Source of the DNA: Ancylostoma caninum
Taxonomy: Eukaryota > Nematoda > Chromadorea > Rhabditida > Ancylostomatidae
Direction: 5' to 3'
NCBI GenBank assembly: GCA_037903475.1
Contig: JBAJFG010000621.1
Span: 2,480,001 to 2,544,000, forward strand
Length of the DNA stretch: 64,000 nucleotides
Shown here: positions 47,802 to 59,000 of the stretch, piece after piece
Numbering within the stretch: the stretch's first letter is position 1
Layout of the letters: every line of letters starts with the position of its first letter
Position numbers and translations under genes: made by a program
The notes under the pieces: generated by a model
Database searches by the model: none
Told to the model about the DNA's origin: nothing
What the model saw: only the letters and a program-made list of their open reading frames with translations

Positions 47802-50800
47802 ATGGATAGTATAATGGGATTAGCAAATCTGGCGACCGGATACGGTAATGATCAGAATGGTTACGTTAACAACAATAAATACGAGGATCCCGTTGTCACT
47901 GTGTGCCATGAACTGTTAAACAAAGAGAAGGAGATGAGTCCTTCTAGGCGAAATTCGGCGTATGCTCGTCTGGTCATTGAGGTAGTTTAGTTTCTGCTCT
48001 GTTGAAAAAACGGTTAAGGAATGCGAGATTACGTTTAGAAACTGTTCCGGAACAAGGCAATTGATCTATGTGCAGTAATGCCTCCAACAAGTGATGTGCA
48101 AGTGGCTCAGCACCCTTTCCATCTTGTTCACGAGATCATCAACAGCAAGTCTTCCTTCTTTGAGGTTCTGCTTTATTCCACTAATCGTTTGGTTTTACTG
48201 GTTCTTTTTTCGTCATTTTACGAGACATGGTTTTTCGCTAGTAAAGTTAACTTTTCTAGAATATGTTCTGTGGGTGTTTTATTCAAGTGAAACATATTTT
48301 TTTAGTAGCAGAGTAAAACGAAAATCTTAATTACGGTAGAAAATATGAGCTGACAAAAATAAACTCAACCTGTAACCGTGGCGTTCTATGTACTGATGTT
48401 TGACTGCATGCTATCATACCTATTTAATAAGGTTAAAGGATAATGTAGTTGGCGTTAATCCATCCCGGTTTGTGGGATGCGCCACGCATTATGCTTCATC
48501 ATAGAATCGCAGACCATTGAATCCGTCTCGCATACGATGACTTCCGAGATGGGGGAGGGGTGGGGCTTGCGATGAATGTACGACGTCAGCGCCTGATTCT
48601 CCTAGATTATTCCTGGTAACCATCTAGCGACCCCGGATGGGTGAAAGCCTTGGTTGTTCAGGGGTGGTATCGAACCGTCGACCTTGTGCTTCAAAGCAGG
48701 AGGTTTATCGTCGTTCATACATATTTTCTGCCATAATCGCGTATCTTTAGGTCTGTGCAGCCAGAAATCTGCGCAGGTGCTCGACTTTCCTTTCTAGTTT
48801 TTTTTTTCACTCTTCCTCCATTTCAGTCTTCCATTCAGACTATTCTCGACGCTGACGACGGGCTTTCTAACGAATTATGGGTGGAAATATGCCAACAAGC
48901 AGACCTAAGTCCTCAGGTACTTTTTCGGATAAGTTCCCTATTTCTCAATTTCATTGACCACTATTGAACTTCTTGATATGTGGTCCAGCAGTTTTCCTTG
49001 CCAGCAGGGTAATGTGCGAATTTTAGCCAACACAACAATCGGCGGATAGCATACTTATGCAGACAGTATCCTTCTATGTGACTCGACTTCTACCCACAGA
49101 ATCGACCGCACCTAGTGTGGGTCGTGCTCCTCTTGTAGGTGAAATGGGCAGTCGAAAGCACACACCCCTTGACCTCTTCTTACCCACTTCGCCTCTTCTC
49201 AACTCCATGAAGCTCGGTGTGTTTTTGTTCTTTTTGCGACACTGCAGTTTGACACATGTAAATAAGTTCTGTGATTCAGAGTCCCCTGAGTTCTTTTCCT
49301 CATCTTTGCATCCCCGTCATTTGACTATCTTCTGTAACTTTGTTACGGTACTGTGTTCAACGAATGATTTTCCCTCTGCTAACAGACTCATGATGTTGAG
49401 GTAAAACATTTTTTTTTGGAATTCGTGATCACTGTTAACGTATTCTTTACAGATATTTACTGAAACAATTCCATGTTTTCTGTTTGTACGACATCGCTGA
49501 TCAAGATATGCTTGCTGTTAAGGTATTTCGGATTCTTGTTATTGTCATCTTAATGTAAATTTCTTCACATTTTTGTGCATTCTTTCAGAATTCTCTTCAT
49601 TGTCGTCCACCCTTCTCTTCACATTTGTATACATTTCTTCACACATTCTTCGAACAGTGCCCAACAATGAGCTTATTCAAGGATTTAGTTCGTATGTAAT
49701 TTTTAGACCATTATTCTGAAATTTGTGCGTGTAGCTGGCGTGCTTCCTGTCTTTGCTCACCGGCAAATCAATTGAAATTAAAAAAAACAGACAATTGACC
49801 TTTTTCAAATTTATTTTGCCGCTGGGCAAAGAATTTTTCCAATTAGAAAAAATTTCACTTGACCCCTATGAGATTGCAGAGTGCTGGACTACCTTTTGTC
49901 GACCTTGGCGTTACATAGATTCGTCAGTACCGCTAACCGATATTTTGTCTACAAGAGGATCCTGGATGCCATTTGTGCGAGTTCATGAAAAGTTTTATCG
50001 CATATTACTTGGAAAGATTTTACGGAGGTCAGTTGTAGTGAATTCATTGAACTAGCGGGCTTCTGTTTGCATTCGGAAATATTGTTTGCCATGTTTCTGA
50101 CTTTGTATTTGGAACTGTTTTCAGAGTTGCTATGTTTGACTTAACACCCGATAGTGCTAGAGTTATAAGAGTTGCTGTGGAGTGTTCCTGGAAAGAGCCC
50201 ATGATAACTTTGCTAAGGTTAGTGTGAACAAATCCAAGCGTAAAACTTTTTGGTTACTACTATCTTTACTTTCTAGGGAGCTTGGGGTAAACCCTCGACC
50301 ACATACGCGACAGCTTCTGGAAACTGTAGCCGCTAATTTACGATGTATGAAGACTTCCGTAGCTGCTGCACGACAAGAGGTCATACTCGTTATTTTGTGA
50401 GCCACCGTTGACGCTGATGATGCAAGAACTGTTTGCATATTTCAGAAGAAGCAGTCTTTCTGGGATACGTTGCTCGGAGTTCCTGAGTCACCGTCTATTC
50501 GTGAAAAATGTGACCTCATCAACAATGTTGAGGGCTTACTTATCGACGCAGATGCAAACATGGGCACACATTTTCTGGCTCAAACTGCGGTTTCGTCTGA
50601 TCCTATTATTGGCTGGTAAGAGCAGAGCTACTCTGAGTGCTTCTCTGAGTGTAGTAGTTACTTGTAGTTGTATCACTCACAATTTTATGGTTTTATTTAT
50701 GTGACTACTTGTGCTGGAATCAAAGTTTAAGAAAAAGCTGACCAGTGTTCTGCCAGATGTAATCTGACTTTTGAAACTATTGAAAAGCCGTTAATTTGTA

Positions 50801-51610
50801 GTTCCGCCGCCAATATCACCCATACACCCGTGCTATCGGAGACTCCAAAAAGAGCTCCAAGGCAGCCGCCGGATCACGTGAAGGATCCCGTCACAGGTCT
50901 GATGTATCTCACGGATCTCGGGCGACGTCAGGTTTGGAGCGGTGAGAGGTGAGTCCATAATTTCGGTTGTAGTAGAGCAACGAAAGATGAATAAGTTGCA
51001 CGTTTTTTGAAGTGTATTTTATACTTCAGTCTTAGTGTTGTTCCTATTTTAGGCGGTTCGACTTTTCTACGTGTTCGCAGTTTATTCCGCATTGGAAATC
51101 GGTACCAAGGCCTTACGAATTTCCTCCGCTTGTACTTTTACTGGCGAAGATCAATGAATATTTGAATCAAACAACTGTTGTACAAGCGATCGCTGAGGAG
51201 TACTCTAAAGACTCTGGTAAGTTATTCAAAACTTTTACATCGCACATTTTAATGATTAAGCTGAGCGTAGATCAAACGTATTGATTTAGTTCTTGGTGCA
51301 ATTGCTAGAACGGTAATGGATCCGCCATGTCCGAATCCGTCGAGTCCAGTTTCATCTCCAGTGTTCTCCAAAACACTCAAAGTGACCCCACCAGTTTTGC
51401 GAATTCGGGTTTGTAGCATTGTTAACTTCGTAGCTTTTTTTGATACTGCCATTAAAGGAATGGGTTTTGCAGGTCCTTGCAAATTATGGTGTTCTGCTCA
51501 GCATATTCGTAATATTCCTATTCGCTCGATATGGAGTTTGGGCTTTGATTCCTGTTTTGTTGGTGTCACTTATATGCGCAATATTTTGTCTCGCAGCCGA
51601 GGATCTCTAG
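47802..51610 (+). CDS. SMPD4: SMPD4 (neutral sphingomyelinase 3) homologue
   Basis: SMPD4 is an ER/nuclear-envelope membrane protein reported as a neutral sphingomyelinase. Fifteen exons in phase: 47802-47981, 48039-48164, 48827-48916, 49027-49216, 49280-49400, 49453-49522, 49589-49691, 49880-50027, 50125-50217, 50277-50379, 50446-50615, 50802-50948, 51053-51216, 51290-51408 and 51473-51610 (stop TAG), total 653 residues. The match to the human protein is best in the C-terminal half. It includes CWTTFCRPWRYIDSS (295-309, human SYLQPWRY), WMPFVRVHEKFYRILLGKIL, GLMYLTDLGRRQVWSGERRF (497-516, human LTPLGRYQIINGLRRF) and a terminal two-pass hydrophobic end (about 609-650). Human SMPD4 is longer, so the N-terminal 200 residues are less certain and could differ by an exon. 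The ATG immediately follows a TTTTCTACAG acceptor 338 bp after the TMEM208 stop, as expected for a trans-spliced downstream operon gene. Confidence 0.85.
48445..48700 (-). repeat. tRNA-derived SINE, copy C (in SMPD4 intron 2)
   Basis: The body is shared with copy A: GGCGTTAATCCATCCCGG, GTTTGTGGGATGCGCCA, then CCTGGTAACCATCTAGCGACC and a B-box-like GGTTCGATACC (minus strand, about 48670-48660). The A box end is eroded or cut at about 48700. Together with copies A and B it defines a SINE of roughly 265 bp. Confidence 0.6.
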
Positions 51611-52659
51611 ACATTTTTCAAGTTTATAGTTATTGTCTATTTTATTCATTCCCATTAGAGTAGATGTTTGTTTTGGTTCGCCAACTAGAAGGCGTTTTAT
51701 TGCTTCGTTATTATTAGGTGACTTATTCTTTCGGTTACCGAACTGGTATTGCCTTTGTGTGGGTTGTAATTTCGTTCAATAATGTTGCGTTAAAAACCGC
51801 TACCAGATTGTCCATTGTACATGCGTACTAATGTGTTTTAACGTTGAAATATTAGTTTCACTAATAAACATTTCTTCTTAGTTTAAAAACAGCTGAAGGG
51901 AGACACTGCAACTGGTCACACCCGTAATTTACTTACAATATTCTCAGCGAGATGATCGGAGTTTCCACTACAAGTTTATCTGGGAAGCGTAGAAGCGCCT
52001 TTTTCGAAATCGGTACCCAGAGTTGCGGAAGTTTGTTGATGTAATGGAATGTTATGATAGTGGGCCGATGTAAATATGGTAATTTACAGGTAAATGTCAG
52101 TAGAAGAGGAGGTCGATAAGGAGAGGAAGGCGTACGAATGTGACCGTATTTGGCTTATCCGACGAACGTTTCTAAGGAAGTATTGGAATGAAATTCCAAG
52201 GTTGGTTACATGGGATGTATAATTGTATCTGCGCTGTCGGGATCAATCGTATTATTCCTGTGTTGATGTTATCACAGTATCCGGTTTTTTGGATGGTTGT
52301 GCAATTGCACACTTGCTCGGGATAAGGCGTCAATCGCCGGGGGGAGAGGGAGTCCTTCACATACTTATTAGATATGTATTTCTGGTCTGCCCGTGGTAGG
52401 ATTGGAGTTCGTGGGTGTTATTCGACACTTCTGTACACAATAAATCAGCGTATCCTAACCCTGCCGCACCAGTCTACCAACTCTATGCCAGTAAAAAAGA
52501 ATCGATGCACTGTGTGCATTTATTTAAAACCATCATTAGTGCTGTGCAAGCCAGTGCACTTTTAATGCAAAATAAACCTGTTTAAAGCATCATTCGAACT
52601 ATGACGAACTTTGTTCATCATTATCATGTTCACATGTTAAAGTGGGTGTCATTACCTCG
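51611..52659. other. Intergenic after SMPD4, no gene seen
   Basis: This stretch is AT-rich. AATAAACATTTC near 51862-51873 may serve as the SMPD4 polyadenylation signal. No repeat or coding exon could be supported. Confidence 0.45.
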
Positions 52660-52830
52660 CACAACTGTACTGCTAGTTATAGTGTGTTTCACCGGGGAAC
52701 AGAGTTGTGAAGATATTAGGGAAAGAGAATACGCGAGAAATAGTGACGTATTCGGAGAGGCCGGTGAGGAATGCGGATAATAGGCCCAAATTCTCAACCA
52801 TCGTCGTTTCCGAAACGGACCATAAGTGAG
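52660..52830. repeat. Dispersed repeat, second copy
   Basis: Bases GTGTGTTTCACCGGGGAAC, GAAGATATTAGGGAAAGAGA, CGCGAGAAATAGTGACG and CATCGTCGTTTCCGAAACGGA match the copy at 43490-43660 in order. It adjoins the inverted-repeat element at 52852-53155 and may be part of it. Confidence 0.6.
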
Positions 52831-52851
52831 GGGATTTCGAGGCTCAACATA

Positions 52852-53155
52852 TTTATAGTGGAGTCGTTTTGACAGTGCATTGTCCGCGGCAGCGGCCTTG
52901 CTGGCATTGAAGCACGCAGTGCGGTCGGTCAAACAGTTGATCCGGCTTCTTTGACGAGTTTTATCGTCTGTTCTTTATTTGTTCTTAGAGGTGAAAAAGA
53001 ACAATATAAGAGGAAACAAGCGATAGAACTCTTCAAAGACACTAGATCAATCATAGGTCAAGTTTTTGACCGACCGCGCTGCGTGCACCAATGCCAGGGA
53101 GCCGCTGTCGCAGAAAATGCACTGTCAAAACGACTCCACTATACGTGTAGCCGAC
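52852..53155. mobile_element. Inverted-repeat element with about 80-bp arms
   Basis: The left arm (about 52852-52935: ATAGTGGAGTCGTTTTGACA, GTGCATTGTCCGCGGCAGCGG, CGCAGTGCGGTCGGTCAAAC) is the imperfect reverse complement of the right arm (about 53068-53155: TTTTTGACCGACCGCGCTGC, GAAAATGCACTGTCAAAACG, ACTCCACTATA). A spacer of about 130 bases lies between. The target duplication is unclear and no protein is supported. Confidence 0.7.
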
Positions 53156-53211
53156 AGCTGTGACGACCCATCGTTGTTCACCACGGCCAGCCCTTGACTA
53201 TAGGTCTCTAT

Positions 53212-53472
53212 CTGTGGCGGACGCAGAAAGTGGGCGGGAGGGGGGGGGGGAGGGGGCGTAGGAAAAAAATGAGGTCTGCGCCGTTTTCGGGACCCAGACG
53301 GAAAATAAAATTAACAAAAATATTAATTATATTAGTAAATAACAAATAAAAATTATATTAAAACAATAATTGAAATAAACTAATAAAAATAGACTAATAC
53401 AAGGTTTTCATTTGTATTGTAAAGTAATTTCGAAAATTTGGCGACCCATTCTCGGAGAGGGGGGGGGCGATC
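53212..53472. mobile_element. Short deleted copy of the hAT family at 60077
   Basis: It starts GTGGCGGACGCAGAAAGTGGG, runs through GTCTGCGCCGTTTTCGGGACC and CAGACGGAAAATAAAATT, and ends in AATTTCGAAAATTTGGCGACC, CATTCTCGG and a G run. The left half is the reverse complement of the right end of the element at 60077-63016, and the right half that of its left end. This is therefore a 260-bp internally deleted, inverted relative. The outermost right terminus is eroded. Confidence 0.7.
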
Positions 53473-53501
53473 AGAGGTTGGTAAGAAAACTAGATGAACT
53501 G

Positions 53502-53775
53502 CAGTGGACGGCAATGGTGGTGGCTCATCCGCGGCCTTGAGAAGGACGCACCGCGGCCGCGGCGCGCGTGTCGGGAACGATGTCGTCGCTGCCGGAATAC
53601 TATTTCTAGGGGTCTTTTCTCCCCGAAAAGTTTGCTCGAAAATCCTTAAAACCGGGTAAAAAAGCTGCTAGAAATTGCATAACAGCAGCAGAATACATAG
53701 GTTACAGCGCGCACGGCGCGATCGCGCGACATCCTTCTCGAGGCCGCAGATGGGCCAACGCCATTGACGTCCATA
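53502..53775. mobile_element. Second copy of the CAGTGGA MITE
   Basis: The ends CAGTGGACGGCAATGG and CCATTGACGTCCATA and the inner arms (CGGCCTTGAGAAGGACGC, CATCCTTCTCGAGGCCGC) match the MITE at 17848-18115 in opposite internal orientation. The right terminus is altered and no TA duplication is intact, so this copy looks older. Confidence 0.65.
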
Positions 53776-54146
53776 CTTATTAGACTTATTTATTAGTGGT
53801 ACTAGCTTCACATCAGACTAAACGCAGCGTGAGGAGAGGAAGTCAGATAATTTCTGTTTAAGAATAATCAAGCTTAGTAAGTATTTTTCAGAGGGGGATG
53901 GAGGTGAGGAATTAGAAGTGGCATGATTGTCAGAGAGAAAAGGATAGTGGCTGCCAACGCTGCAGGTCTTTTAAAAATTCTCCATATTCAGGGAACTTCA
54001 AACGAGCAGATGAATACGGACCAGTGTGGCCGCGCGGCAGTCTGGGCAGGGAGTGAAAGAGAGCGTCATCGAAGCACTGTCGGTCATGGAATGCGCAGAC
54101 ATTCAAAGTGCCACTCCCGCCGACGTACTGGCCCGTATTCACCGGA

Positions 54147-54760
54147 GGGAGGGCCTTTGGGTCCCGTCGAAAAATGGACGTGGCTAACGATGCCCCATGG
54201 ATATCCATACAGGTGCTACGCAGCTTCTGCTGACAGCCACGTGCGCTTGCAAGGAAGGGAGTGACTACTGAGCGTTTGCTGCACATCTGTAACCAGTAAA
54301 GATAAATAACATCGAAAATTCCAGTAACTGAAAACAAAACGTCTTTGATGCTTCAAAGCTGTTAAAATTACGGCTTCGAAATTATAGATAGTGTATGTAG
54401 AAGTGGTTTTACCATAACTGCTCAAAAATGACATCATTTGATGAAGTGGACGGAGATTTTGTGATTAGCCCAACGACTAGCCTTCTTCGTTAACAGAAAA
54501 AAAATCCCGCGAAATTTTTTGGGAGTACTAACCATAAATTCAAAGTTTTAATTTCCATTTTTCAAACCTAAACAAAAATTTCATTCAGTATGCTTCTTAG
54601 CGTTTATTCATCGTTACTAGTAAGAAAGAGTGGTCCAAATGCTAGATAGTCACCCAATTCTTTGTGAGTGTGCATGGCTGTCAACAGAAGTACCGTAGCA
54701 CCTGCATATCCGTGAGGCATCGTTAGCCACGCACATTTTTCGACGGGACCCAAAGGCTAT
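54147..54760. repeat. Inverted repeat, about 100-bp arms
   Basis: The left arm 54147-54250 (GGGCCTTTGGGTCCCGTCG, AAAAATGGACGTGGCTAACG, CAGGTGCTACGCAGC) pairs with the right arm about 54665-54760 (GTAGCACCTGCATATCCGTG, GCATCGTTAGCCACGCAC, TTTTTCGACGGGACCCAAAG). The 415-base centre has no recognisable coding sequence. It is either a foldback element or two opposed copies of a repeat. Confidence 0.7.
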
Positions 54761-55311
54761 GTCGCCCATTCACCTGGCCGTTTGGAGTTTCTTGTAGCTA
54801 AAGATACAGATATGTAGAAGAGACTTTTCATAGTTTCCGAGGTCCATCAAACGCTAACCAAGGGAGAGTACGAGCGCGGCATGGGTTGCGGTCATGAAGA
54901 GAGATAGGTCGTGACGGCTGCCAGCTACACCGCGCATCCCATGTAACGGTTGCCACGCCCATCTCGCCATGATACGCATGCTAGCCTACCTGGTACAAAA
55001 GACCGAAGGCTTTATTTGGTTCAGGGCTAGACTGAATGTGGATTTTTGTCATTTAGACAAAAATGTAATAACCCTTAGTGATTATGCATCACATTCCAAT
55101 AAAAATTAAGCTTTTACTGCTTCCGCCCTACTAAATTTTGTTCAAGTAGAACATAACCATCTTCAGTATCGGGAGATAACAAACATATATGCAACTGTTA
55201 ACGCCTGCAGATCTCCTAGCTATCTATGGGCGGGGCTACAATTGCATGGGATAATGACACACGGTTTCATAGTAGCCACCTATTACCAGCTATCGTTCTT
55301 CCTGGCAATCA

Positions 55312-55660
55312 TCCGTTGATACCGGATCACACCTACGAAAAAAAAACTTGATAGAATTGACTCGCTTCGTCAAATGTCTGAAAATACAAATGAGCCAAAT
55401 TTATATTATTTGCACTCCACTACGTGTAAAGCTTGGCAGCTAGTTAAAAAATCCCAAATTGGATTTCCAAATCTGCTTGGAAAGCAGGTACAGATTCACT
55501 TATGACCGTCAATCAAGCAAATGCCGCGCGGGTGTTTTCCAATAAGAACGATAGCTTTTTTAATACAAATTTGGCTCATTTGTATTTTTAGACATTTGAC
55601 GAAGTCAGTCAAACCTATCAAGTTTTTTTCGTAGGTGTGATCCGATATCAACCATTATTC
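55312..55660. mobile_element. MITE with about 90-bp terminal inverted repeats
   Basis: The left arm GTTGATACCGGATCACACC...TACGAAAAAAAAACTTGATAG...ACATTTGACGAAG-type sequence is mirrored by the right arm TTTGGCTCATTTGTATTTTT, GACATTTGACGAAGTCAGTC, CTATCAAGTTTTTTTCGTAG, GTGTGATCCGATATCAAC. The arms match almost throughout. No coding region is present. Target duplication was not resolved. Confidence 0.75.
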
Positions 55661-55889
55661 CGATGTCATCACACCACATATTACCGTGCAATTAAATCTT
55701 TATTGTATCGACACCTGCGTTAAACGTAATTTCTAATGGATCGACCTTACCCATGTATAAGTTTGCAAATAGCACAATTCAGGAACTCAAAAAGTTTATT
55801 TTTTCAAGCTTCGTCTCCCTTCCAGTACACTGTTTACCTGTTGCAGGGACAAACTTTTGTGCCTCTCACAACTCTTCATCAACATCAAC

Positions 55890-56013
55890 ATGATAGGTTG
55901 TGTGTACAGTGATCCGGTAATGGAAAAAGTGCGCAGATTGGGTGCAGGCGTCATGGAAGAGGTCAGCATTCTACAGGAATTAATTTGTGATCATTAACAG
56001 TGTCCACCTTTGT

Positions 56014-56071
<58 letters not shown>

Positions 56072-59000
56072 GTTTCATGGCTTAGGCAAACAAACTGTTC
56101 CTGGAGAAGAAACCAGCTCCAGCCGCCACAGCTCCAGCCCCTACTGCGCCTACGCCCGCTCCTCCCAAGCCGACCACAGCTTCGGAACCGCAGAGGCCAA
56201 TCGCACATGCTCACAGAAATTCAGTCAGGTACATAGCTCAAATCCGTGCGGATGTTAGGCGATCACTACATAGTTATAGCCCTACTTGTATGTGTGCATT
56301 ACAGGATGAGTTCTGAGGACTTGTATATGGAAGACAAAATGAAACAGATTAGGATATTCTTACTACAGGTGAGCTGTTACTCCAGGATACCTGCACTTGT
56401 CTTGAGAACTGTGCTAGGTTCCGGTTGCTTGGCCATGCATCTAGATGTCGCAGGAAGGAGGCTTTCTCGTGCTGTAATTAGTGAAAAAATACCGTCCCAC
56501 CTGAGAATAAGTTCTGAAATCTTATACGAAAGTAATCTACAGCAGCTGCTGACCGCGGTGGTGTAAGTGATTACGTGTAAAACTGGCGAAGAGCCCATTT
56601 GTGAGCTCCAAATATCGGGGAGCTTGTGAGTGGACTCTGCTGTAGGACGAAGCTCCTGAATGATGCTTCGTCGGAAACTCACCTTCTAAGGAGGTTTGCA
56701 TTATCCATCTCACAACAGTATAGATGCGCTCCGTGTATGACCAGCAAAGAAGCGCATTCCGCGGAAACCCCACAATCCCCTTTAGCCTCGCCTACATGCT
56801 CCAAAAATTGGATCGAAAATGAGTTTTCGACAGTTTTGCTAGTAATACCGTATACCAGTGCGATCAGCAGCTCTTGGAGAATCATTTTACATGCAACTTT
56901 CAAATCCGACTCTGAATTGGGACGGTGTATTTAAATAATGTGCAAAAAACCACTGTTCAGACCTTTTTTGTAGGCAGATTATCGTGCATCAGCTATGGAG
57001 ATGTTGAACCATGCCACGGGACGAGCGCGGTCTCCCTGGACTCAGAACGTCTCCAATGGAGTTATGCGATTATGTATAGCCAATGTACTCGTCATGCAAC
57101 AGAAGTGCGTGAACTGTTCCCTTCAGTTCTGTTGCTTCGCGCAAGTACTATTTTCAAACAGTATCTATTCTTTTTAGGTTTACGCAACCAGATGTCGATA
57201 TATTAGAATGTACTGTAAATGCCGTAGTAGAGACTTTTTTGCATGGTGGTGATGTCACAATAAAGGTGAGTTCGTGGAATTTCTCAAGGAATCATTATTG
57301 AACAAATTCCTGTCAACACTGATCAAGTTGTTTACTTAAGAATAAAATGGCTCACTTCAATGGATCTGGTCCACAAGATTTGTACTGCAATTTTCTGAAA
57401 AGGTGTTTAAAGAAAGCCGAGAAATTAGCAAGTGGAGCGAAAAGCTACAAAGGTATGTCGGGAAGAAAAGGGTGTCAGCTTAGCCGTCCAAGTGGAAACA
57501 AAGTCTGCATGATTTCAGCGCTTCTGCTTGCTCTGGAGAAAGTAAACTTATCGTTGTCCCAACGCTGCACACATTTACAGGTAAGATCTATACTTTCAAT
57601 TCTTTTTATGATATCTCTGTCCGGTATAGAATGGAATAAAGTGAATACTATCTTCTCACATCATGAAAGTAGGGAAAGAAAAAAATTACACATAGGGCAA
57701 TAAAATCCGATTCACAATTGTGACGTGCTGCTAACTAAATCTGCGCCAGCTAAAAAAAGCTAGAATGGCCAACCACCAAAAAAGCGCTACCGGTTCAGGT
57801 GTTAGTTATCTGCACCGCAATCTTGGAGCTTAACTCTGAGTAAAGCAGCTGCACCGGGGCACAAGATGAATGCCCTTGTTCTCTCCTTGAGCACTCTGTA
57901 GTTTAAAGACACTAAAACAGCCACCGAGCACAACCAATACATGAGCACTCTATGTTAAATCAGTGCGGAAACAAGTGGTTGTAGCTCACAATACAGAACT
58001 CCGCAGGAAATTTGGATGTGGGTTCGAATCAGCGTCAAAAACTGCATCTAATAGTCCACATCATTTCACGAATGGCCACAGGCACCAAATATCCTTCCCT
58101 TTTGAGAATTAATGAGATTTCTGCTTATTTTTCCATTTCTGTAACTATTTATTGCTGTGAAATTCAAACAAGCCACAATATATCGGATATTGAAGGATAT
58201 CGATAATTATATTAAGCAATAAAGCTAAAGTGAAATATGGGTTACTGGGGTTGAAATGGTACACATGGCGCATGGAAGCAATAGGCCCCCAACAGTGCAA
58301 GCCGAAGAATGCCTAGAGACATTAGATCGTTATTGCCTAAGGGCTCTGGATCTCTTCCGTATATGTAGCAGGAATTGTAAAACTTAGTTTTGATCCTGAC
58401 AACGATTATGGTCCCCCATACAAATTCGAAGGTCCCATCAGAATGTGAGTTGTCAACTACCGCGCCGGCCCTCTTCGCAGACCCCGTCGAAGGTTAAAAT
58501 TCTGGCATCTTCCGATGATGTTGATTAAGTTCCCTCTCCAGATCCAAGAAATGGCATCTCCCTGCAACAACATTTCAGGGTAAGAACGTGAGATCGAAGC
58601 AGTTAAAGATGAGATGACATTAGATGCATTGGTATCAGGTTTGTGCAAAATTAATTGCCGTTTTAGGGTACGCACAACTAAACTTTTTTCTTTTGTGGAA
58701 CATGAGCAATTTCAAGGATCTTCTGAAAGGACTTTTCCTCCTCTTTCAAAGCCTAAGCGCTAAGCCTCTTATTCAAAAACTCACCCTGCAAAAACTAGCG
58801 CAGTGAGGCATCGGGGTTCATAATCCTCATTCCTCAGACTTTTCTCTTACTGAGTACCACTTTTCCCGAGTCCCAGATGCAAACCTGCGACAGCAGCAGA
58901 TTGCTGGTCTGAAGCATGCTGAAACTGCCTTCGAAAAATTTGGGGATGCTTGTGATCTCATTTTATGTTGTAGAGGGATGCAATCCAAGCTGGGTTGTCC

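Noticed and set aside
57347..57703. 118-codon frame in intron 5 of the uncharacterised gene.
   Set aside because: Neighbouring exons already join in frame without it and it has no convincing acceptor and donor pair; kept only as a remote possibility.
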